From: a virus | Length of the DNA: 51,268 nt | Reading direction: 5' to 3' (one strand) | Virus record (IMG/VR): IMGVR_UViG_3300011116_001156 | Span: 1 to 51,268 of that record | Shown: in pieces, positions 47,645 to 51,268 of the stretch | How the letters are laid out: each line of letters opens with the position of its first letter | Numbering within the stretch: position 1 is the stretch's first letter | Translations under genes and position numbers: made by a program | Notes under the pieces: generated by a model | Database searches by the model: none | What the model was told of the DNA's origin: nothing | What the model saw: the letters and a program-made list of their open reading frames with translations, nothing else

Positions 47645-47783
47645 GGTACACCATAGGTTGGAGTTGTGGAATGGATAGGGTATCAAAATGGCCGAAATGA
47701 TGCAAGAAATGGTTTGGAACAAACGTGGAACAAAACATTACAAACTTGTCAGACAATTCAGCACAATTTCACCCGCGACTGTG
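47645..47783 (-). promoter_or_regulatory. Possible internal promoter region
   Basis: The gap between two minus-strand genes is A+T-richer than its surroundings. It contains TTGCAT-N17-TACCCT on the minus strand and two direct copies of TGGAACAAA (47713-47734) on the plus strand. This may start transcription of the genes to the left. The evidence is only the base pattern. Confidence 0.35.
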
Positions 47784-48440
47784 TTATTCAAACGAATCTA
47801 GCTGGCTATTCGCGTCAATCTGCTGTGCATCTGCCATTGCCTCTTGCTCTACAACTGTCAACGGCTCGGCCAGCTGGGCTTCCACCTTCATCCTTGCCCG
47901 TTGCTGCTGGTCAAATCTCTCTGCCGCGTCAATGGACTCCTGGGAGATAAATCGCGGGGCGGAGAGATCAGGGGATGGCGAGAATGGCTGGTGGGAATGG
48001 CTGGCTGGCGCTGGTAAATGGACTGCTGTTCCTGCTGTCGCACTAATGTCTGGTGTGATGTTCAGTGCCGCTGTTCCTGCTCCGTGGCCTCCCTTCCAGC
48101 CGTGGTCCCCTCCCTTTCCCCGATCTGGGGTTGGCAGTCCCATCGCAGCGTTTACGCGATTCTCGCGCAGTTTCTGTTTCTTCCGATCATTCCGCCTGCG
48201 TTCCTTCGCGAAGTGCTTCACTTCGAGTCTAATGACTGATGGCGAGTCGTATGGGAACTGGAGCAAGAACTCTGGTCGCGCGTTGAGGGCGAGAGACTGA
48301 ATCGCGGTGGATGGGTCGAGCTGGCCAGTGAGAACTAAGTCTCTGGTGTTCTGGATTGTTTGAAAGAACCTCTCAAATGTGGTCTGGTAATCCTGCGCTG
48401 CGGCAAGCAGAGACAACATTCTGTCCTGAGTAATCGGCAT
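47784..48440 (-). CDS. Hypothetical protein with basic helix
   Basis: A 218-residue protein. The N-terminal helical part (LSLLAAAQDYQTTFERFFQT) is followed by a strongly basic stretch (KHFAKERRRNDRKKQKLREN) and a long Gly/His/Pro-rich flexible region, then a final helix (FDQQQRARMKVEAQLAEPLT). The basic stretch could bind nucleic acid. It is one of the first genes of the minus-strand operon, where early regulators are often found. No family recognised. Confidence 0.68.
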   Translation of the reverse strand: MPITQDRMLSLLAAAQDYQTTFERFFQTIQNTRDLVLTGQLDPSTAIQSLALNARPEFLLQFPYDSPSVIRLEVKHFAKERRRNDRKKQKLRENRVNAAMGLPTPDRGKGGDHGWKGGHGAGTAALNITPDISATAGTAVHLPAPASHSHQPFSPSPDLSAPRFISQESIDAAERFDQQQRARMKVEAQLAEPLTVVEQEAMADAQQIDANSQLDSFE

Positions 48441-48445
48441 GATGG

Positions 48446-48826
48446 CTAATCCTCGAATGAGAGCAAATGTGCTAGCAAGGACTCGGCGGACTGTGGAGAG
48501 TCTGGTGGGGGAGATTTTGGCTTATGAGACTGCAATGGACTGGACTGGACTGGCTGGTGTTGCCCCCATTCAGTTGGATTGTAATGCTGTTCCAGGGGCA
48601 ATGGCAGACCGACTGCTTCGCCCCAGAAATCTCCGAGCGGTCTGTGATAGCGTCTGTACTGCTCTAGGTCTTTCTTCCCCTTGAGTCTCTTACAAAAGCA
48701 GCAGCAAGGGATCGGGCCGAGGTCTGGAGTGGTGATCCAGTCTGTCGCGGGCTGGAGGCCGTCAAACCAGCACCAACCTCTGGTAAGCCAAAGGAGGTGG
48801 GTGCGGGAGACTGGAGGGGTGGGCAT
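48446..48826 (-). CDS. First gene of the minus-strand operon, Cys-rich hypothetical
   Basis: A 126-residue protein. I chose ATG 48826 because AGGAG lies 9 bases upstream. TRGWCWFDGLQPATDW and CCCFCKRLKGKKD, with four cysteines close together, suggest a metal site; the C-terminus is Pro/Ser-rich. Its place directly after the divergent control region suggests an early function such as host takeover. No family recognised. Confidence 0.65.
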   Translation of the reverse strand: MPTPPVSRTHLLWLTRGWCWFDGLQPATDWITTPDLGPIPCCCFCKRLKGKKDLEQYRRYHRPLGDFWGEAVGLPLPLEQHYNPTEWGQHQPVQSSPLQSHKPKSPPPDSPQSAESLLAHLLSFED

Positions 48827-48875
48827 GGTATGGGGCTCCTGAGGAGTTGGTGGCGCGCGGGGGATATGGGTGGGG

Positions 48876-48881
48876 ATTATA
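48876..48881 (-). promoter_or_regulatory. Minus-strand -10 box
   Basis: TATAAT on the minus strand, 50 bases before the start of the first minus-strand gene. The -35 box at the right distance is poor (TATACA), so an activator may be needed; the inverted repeat arm covers that site. Confidence 0.4.
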
Positions 48882-48890
48882 ATGGATTGA

Positions 48891-48918
48891 GGCACGGTTG
48901 TATACCGGGGGCGGCATA
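48891..48918 (-). repeat. Left arm of outward-facing inverted repeat
   Basis: On the minus strand it reads TATGCCGCCCCCGGTA, four bases, then ACCGTGCC. The right arm at 49056-49083 has the same 24 bases in the opposite direction with a different four-base spacer. Confidence 0.92.
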
Positions 48919-48930
48919 GAGTTATGCTCC

Positions 48931-48942
48931 GTGGGACGAGGG
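48931..48942 (+). repeat. GTGGGACGAGGG core
   Basis: The 12-mer also occurs at 41295, 41356 and 49193. It lacks the left half of the full 20-bp element and is preceded by TATGCTCC, like the copy at 41295 (TATGCCCTACC). Confidence 0.75.
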
Positions 48943-48969
48943 GGTGCCCATGCTTTTCTGTACTGTCTT

Positions 48970-48981
48970 AAAAAAAAAAAA
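48970..48981. repeat. A12 tract
   Basis: Twelve consecutive A residues followed by TTTGAG and a purine-rich run. It is the longest homopolymer in the window and a likely site of bending or easy melting. Its exact length is open to sequencing error. Confidence 0.8.
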
Positions 48982-49000
48982 TTTGAGTAAGAAAAAGAGA

Positions 49001-49140
49001 AGACTGCAACACAGTGCTGGGGAGGGACAAGACTGCACCCCTGGGTGTAAATACATATGCCGCCCCCGGTACGTTACCGTGCCACGAGACTGCAGAATGG
49101 CCTGGAACAAGACTGCAAGAGGGCAAGACTGCAGACTGCA
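49001..49140 (+). repeat. Six AGACTGCA direct repeats (iteron-like)
   Basis: AGACTGCA starts at 49001, 49030, 49087, 49110, 49126 and 49133, all on the plus strand. The last two overlap by one base. A further copy lies at 50350, just before an early gene. They resemble binding sites for a replication initiator. Confidence 0.75.
49056..49083 (+). repeat. Right arm of outward-facing inverted repeat
   Basis: TATGCCGCCCCCGGTA (49056-49071), CGTT, ACCGTGCC (49076-49083). It mirrors 48918-48891. The arms are 137 bp apart and both point outward to the genes they precede. Confidence 0.92.
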
Positions 49141-49178
49141 GCCACATCATTCCATTCCCCAGCTGGGGGATTGGTCAC

Positions 49179-49198
49179 TTTGCCTTGCAAAGGTGGGA
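49179..49198 (+). repeat. Dispersed 20-bp element, copy 4
   Basis: TTTGCCTTGCAAAGGTGGGA, continued by CGAGGG. A degenerate copy, TTTGCACTGCAAACTGGAC, follows at 49214. Confidence 0.8.
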
Positions 49199-49300
49199 CG
49201 AGGGACCATTCCCTTTGCACTGCAAACTGGACTGCAGTGGCTTGCGTCAGGGAGAAAGGTGATACGTGAATAATGCAATGGTGATATATGGGATTGTTGG

Positions 49301-49306
49301 TACAAT
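49301..49306 (+). promoter_or_regulatory. Possible -10 box of first early gene
   Basis: TACAAT lies 40 bases ahead of the early gene at 49346. No good -35 box is at the standard distance (GCAATG or ATGGTG), so the call is weak. Confidence 0.3.
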
Positions 49307-49345
49307 GGCCGGGTGGCAATGACGCCACATATAAGGAGTCGCAAA

Positions 49346-49528
49346 ATGACGAAAGCAAAACGAGTCGCCTTTTCCCCGGAACTCATGGCGGAACAAGTGG
49401 TCGCATTGTTGGAATGGTACACGCGCCCAATGGGGGAATATGACTTGACCTTGGTACGTGACGTCATGGGTGAATTGCGGCCCGCGATTGCCCAATGGGA
49501 AGACAATGTTTTGGGGATTGAAAAGTAG
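49346..49528 (+). CDS. Small early protein
   Basis: A 60-residue protein starting MTKAKRVAFSPELMAEQVVA and then LLEWYTRPMGEYDLTLVRDV. AAGGAG lies 7 bases before the ATG, a near-perfect ribosome site. Mostly helical, near neutral. First plus-strand gene after the divergent region, so probably made at once after infection. No family recognised. Confidence 0.72.
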   Translation: MTKAKRVAFSPELMAEQVVALLEWYTRPMGEYDLTLVRDVMGELRPAIAQWEDNVLGIEK

Positions 49529-49543
49529 ACTCCGTTACAATCT

Positions 49544-49587
49544 GTTACAATTATCTCGTTGAAAATTCCCCCGGCACCAATTATCTT
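49544..49587 (+). promoter_or_regulatory. Sigma70-like promoter with upstream element
   Basis: TTGAAA (49559-49564), 17 bases, TATCTT (49582-49587). The stretch GTTACAATTATCTCGTTGA (49544-49562) recurs with two changes at 50788. The gene at 49662 follows. Confidence 0.6.
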
Positions 49588-49661
49588 GTCTTTGCGAGTC
49601 GGGAATGGTTCCCGATTGTGCCGGGGGAAATCCCCCATACCATGTAAAAGGAAGTTCTACC

Positions 49662-50282
49662 ATGTCGGAAGCCACCAATCCCCTTTCCATTCAATATGGC
49701 GATATCGTGTTAGACTTCGCGACGTTGCCGCAATCATCGTTGACGGCGATGCTTCGTCGTGGGGTGTCGCATTATTTCGGAAGTGAACAGGCATCGAAAG
49801 TCACCGGCCAATTCAAGGTCGATGCCGAAGGAAATAAAAAGACCGATCTCCAAGACACCGCCGAAAACCGTGCGACCATGTTGTCCGAATATCAGGCGAA
49901 GGCGCACGATGCGCTTTTGGCCGGGACCGTCGGCGTGTCGGTACGCGGACCTACCCTTGATCCAATCGCGACCATTGTGGCACGACTCGCCAAAGCCGAA
50001 ATCAAAACTATCCTTGCGAAAAATGGCGTGAAGTTCCCGGCGAAGGCGGAAGACACGATCGAAATGCCTGATGGTTCCAAGGTCACGGGTGCCCAATTGG
50101 TCGCGCGCCGACTCGACCCGACACTTGCATCCGGCGTTGACGCCAAGGGCGCATATGGCCCGGTTGGTATGACTCACACCGACCGCCTTACCAAGGAAGC
50201 GAAAAAGATTGCCGATGATCAGGCAAAGAAGGCAAAGAAGGCCGAAGATGCCGCGAAGGAAGATGGTCTTTCCGGCCTTTAA
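49662..50282 (+). CDS. Early protein of unknown function
   Basis: A 206-residue protein, the largest in the early region. It starts at ATG 49662 with AAGGAAG upstream. The N-terminal part (NPLSIQYGDIVLDFATLPQS, LTAMLRRGVSHYFG) and the middle (AEDTIEMPDGSKVTGAQLVA) are globular. The C-terminus (AKKIADDQAKKAKKAEDAAK) is a Lys/Ala coil. It is abundant-looking in codon use and has its own promoter. A DNA-binding or structural role is possible. No family recognised. Confidence 0.75.
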   Translation: MSEATNPLSIQYGDIVLDFATLPQSSLTAMLRRGVSHYFGSEQASKVTGQFKVDAEGNKKTDLQDTAENRATMLSEYQAKAHDALLAGTVGVSVRGPTLDPIATIVARLAKAEIKTILAKNGVKFPAKAEDTIEMPDGSKVTGAQLVARRLDPTLASGVDAKGAYGPVGMTHTDRLTKEAKKIADDQAKKAKKAEDAAKEDGLSGL

Positions 50283-50291
50283 TCTAACGGT

Positions 50292-50319
50292 TTGACTTTG
50301 TGGCGCGGGTTGGTAAAAT
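50292..50319 (+). promoter_or_regulatory. Sigma70-like promoter
   Basis: TTGACT (50292-50297), 16 bases, TAAAAT (50314-50319). It lies 10 bases after the stop of the previous gene and 40 bases before the next start. Confidence 0.7.
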
Positions 50320-50359
50320 GACTCGCGCCACATCTTTTTCAAACAAGGGAGACTGCAAG

Positions 50360-50578
50360 ATGCAATATTATGACGTGTTCGACGCGGAAAATTCTAACTT
50401 CATAATGCGCGCACCGTTGAAAATTATCGGTGCGTTTTACAAGTTGCACGTTGAAGCGGAAAAACGAGTCATTCAATCGGGACCGGGTACAACCACACTT
50501 TATGGCAATGGAAAGCATAAGGATATAATCCTTATCCCGGTTATGTATTGGACCGCACCGATACATGAATACGTTTAA
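50360..50578 (+). CDS. Small early protein
   Basis: A 72-residue protein starting MQYYDVFDAENSNFIMRAPL. ATG 50360 is preceded by AGGGAG. A mix of beta strand and helix (LKIIGAFYKLHVEAEKRVIQ), then TTLYGNGKHKDIILIPVMYW. The AGACTGCA repeat overlaps its ribosome site, so an initiator or repressor could act there. No family recognised. Confidence 0.72.
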   Translation: MQYYDVFDAENSNFIMRAPLKIIGAFYKLHVEAEKRVIQSGPGTTTLYGNGKHKDIILIPVMYWTAPIHEYV

Positions 50579-50600
50579 CCAACCCACGACTCGCGAAGGG

Positions 50601-50632
50601 AAGGCCCGGTTCATTCCGGGCCTTTTCTTTTG
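50601..50632 (+). terminator. Rho-independent terminator
   Basis: AAGGCCCGG (50601-50609) pairs perfectly with CCGGGCCTT (50616-50624) around TTCATT and runs into TTTTCTTTT. The next bases, TGCGAGTC, are the same as those after the terminator at 51141. Confidence 0.92.
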
Positions 50633-50787
50633 CGAGTCATGCGTCCCGTGCATATGCCCCGTAAAGGCGATTAGACGCCCGTGGGCGCGCGTGAGTCGAT
50701 TGGCTACCCTAATGCCTTCCGACTCGTACTTGCGATTTGTTCCCAGTCTGTTCTAAAAATAGATATGATCGGAATACTCGATAGTTG

Positions 50788-50830
50788 GTTACAATTATTT
50801 CTTTGACTCACGCGCCCAATGCTTTAAAGT
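50788..50830 (+). promoter_or_regulatory. Sigma70-like promoter with upstream element
   Basis: TTGACT (50803-50808), 16 bases, TAAAGT (50825-50830). The upstream GTTACAATTATTTCTTTGA matches the element at 49544 at 17 of 19 bases. The gene at 50866 follows. Confidence 0.65.
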
Positions 50831-50865
50831 CGGAATTGTCGAAACCAACCCGAATGGAGTCACCC

Positions 50866-51114
50866 ATGCAAACCAAATACACTCTCCGTCGTGCCGATCT
50901 TACCCGCGAGCAATCCACTATGGTTCGGAAGATGTTAGACGAAAAACTTTCTACTATTAAAAACCACATCGTTAGTGCGGTTGATTGTGGCGAAGACACT
51001 TACGCCACAACCGGGCTGTCGGGATATGCTTATGCACGCAAGCTTTGCCGCGAATTGCATGAATATCAGGCGCTTTGCCAAATCTTCCCACCTGACGATA
51101 TGTGGGAAGAATAA
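50866..51114 (+). CDS. Small early protein
   Basis: An 82-residue protein starting MQTKYTLRRADLTREQSTMV, then RKMLDEKLSTIKNHIVSAVD. GGAGT precedes the ATG. It is helical with a C-terminal acidic PPDDMWEE and cysteines in VDCGED, RKLCREL and ALCQIF. A family of unknown small phage proteins has a similar RRADLT opening, as far as I can judge. It is followed by the terminator at the contig end. Confidence 0.72.
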   Translation: MQTKYTLRRADLTREQSTMVRKMLDEKLSTIKNHIVSAVDCGEDTYATTGLSGYAYARKLCRELHEYQALCQIFPPDDMWEE

Positions 51115-51140
51115 CCAACCCGACTCCCCACCCTTCCCAA

Positions 51141-51168
51141 TGCCCCCACGACTCGGGGGCATTTCTTT
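51141..51168 (+). terminator. Rho-independent terminator (same locus as 1-27)
   Basis: TGCCCCC, loop ACGACTC, GGGGGCA and TTTCTTT. It ends the last early gene. Confidence 0.85.
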
Positions 51169-51268
51169 GCGAGTCAATTGCGAATGCCTATCACTCACAT
51201 TCGCATTGCAATTGCAACTTACTCGCACTCGCAACGGTGCCACCACCAGGCGGACAAGCCGGGGGGAC
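51142..51268. repeat. Right copy of the 127-bp terminal redundancy
   Basis: Identical to bases 1-127; see the entry there. Confidence 0.97.

Larger units (their letters stand above)
48827..49345. other. Divergent control region, candidate origin
   Basis: 519 bp without a credible gene separates the minus-strand operon from the plus-strand early genes. It contains, left to right, a TATAAT box for the minus strand, the left arm of an inverted repeat, a GTGGGACGAGGG core, an A12 tract, six AGACTGCA repeats around the right arm, and a 20-bp element. Such a mix of repeats, A-tract and outward symmetry is expected of an origin or a two-way early promoter region. A 109-residue plus-strand frame here (48944-49273) is low quality and I left it out. 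Confidence 0.6.
50579..50865. other. 287-bp gap with terminator and promoter
   Basis: Holds a strong terminator on the left, a promoter on the right, and in between a G+C-rich stretch in which I see no gene. Confidence 0.6.

Noticed and set aside
48944-49273. 109-residue plus-strand frame in the divergent region
   Set aside because: It reads through the A-tract and the AGACTGCA repeats, has odd composition and lacks a ribosome site.
1-51268. Integrase, repressor or attachment site of a temperate phage
   Set aside because: No tyrosine or serine recombinase motif and no clear repressor were found in any gene.

Overview
The window is a complete tailed-phage genome in one contig. Bases 1-127 and 51142-51268 are identical, so the molecule is about 51,141 bp once the overlap is merged. 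An exact overlap of 127 bp is what an assembler using k=127 leaves on a circular or circularly permuted contig, so it need not be a biological terminal repeat. The virion genes are of the podovirus type with a P22-like head: portal, scaffold, coat protein, gp4-like and gp10-like tail genes, and no tape measure, sheath or tube genes. An M15 peptidase endolysin, a holin-like protein and an overlapping inner/outer spanin pair point to a Gram-negative host. There is no integrase, repressor, tRNA or phage RNA polymerase, so I infer a lytic phage that uses host RNA polymerase. The host itself cannot be named from the sequence.

Layout. (1) 363-7984, plus strand: small terminase, lysis cassette, nuclease and small genes, then four tail-fibre-like genes, three of them with Sec signal peptides. 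(2) 8029-27442, plus strand: large terminase, portal, scaffold, coat, tail hub and three large internal or ejection proteins. (3) 27372-48826, minus strand: about 38 tightly packed genes, many joined by ATGA or GTGA overlaps. From promoter-proximal (right) to distal (left) these are small zinc-ribbon and hypothetical proteins, a HIRAN protein, an SF1 helicase, small genes, a Cas4-like nuclease, a Sak4-like ATPase, an SSB-like protein, a ParB-methyltransferase fusion, a UDG-exonuclease, a DUF7768-like protein, DNA polymerase A, a DUF3987-like ATPase and a B12-dependent ribonucleotide reductase. (4) 49346-51114, plus strand: four small, probably early genes with sigma70-like promoters and strong terminators.

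The two gene arms diverge from 48827-49345. This non-coding segment has a long outward-facing inverted repeat, an A12 tract and six AGACTGCA repeats, and it is my best candidate for the origin and early control region. A 20-bp element, TTTGYYNTGCAAASGTGGGA, occurs once there and three more times, each time between genes.

The most unusual gene arrangement is the DNA polymerase. The 3'-5' exonuclease domain is cut between its second and third active-site motifs. The first part is fused behind a uracil-DNA glycosylase, the last motif opens the polymerase gene, and a DUF7768-like gene sits between them. The replication genes form a self-contained set: nucleotide supply (NrdJ), polymerase with uracil handling, helicases, and a Sak4, SSB and Cas4-like recombination group. 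All family assignments come from reading the protein sequences, not from database searches.
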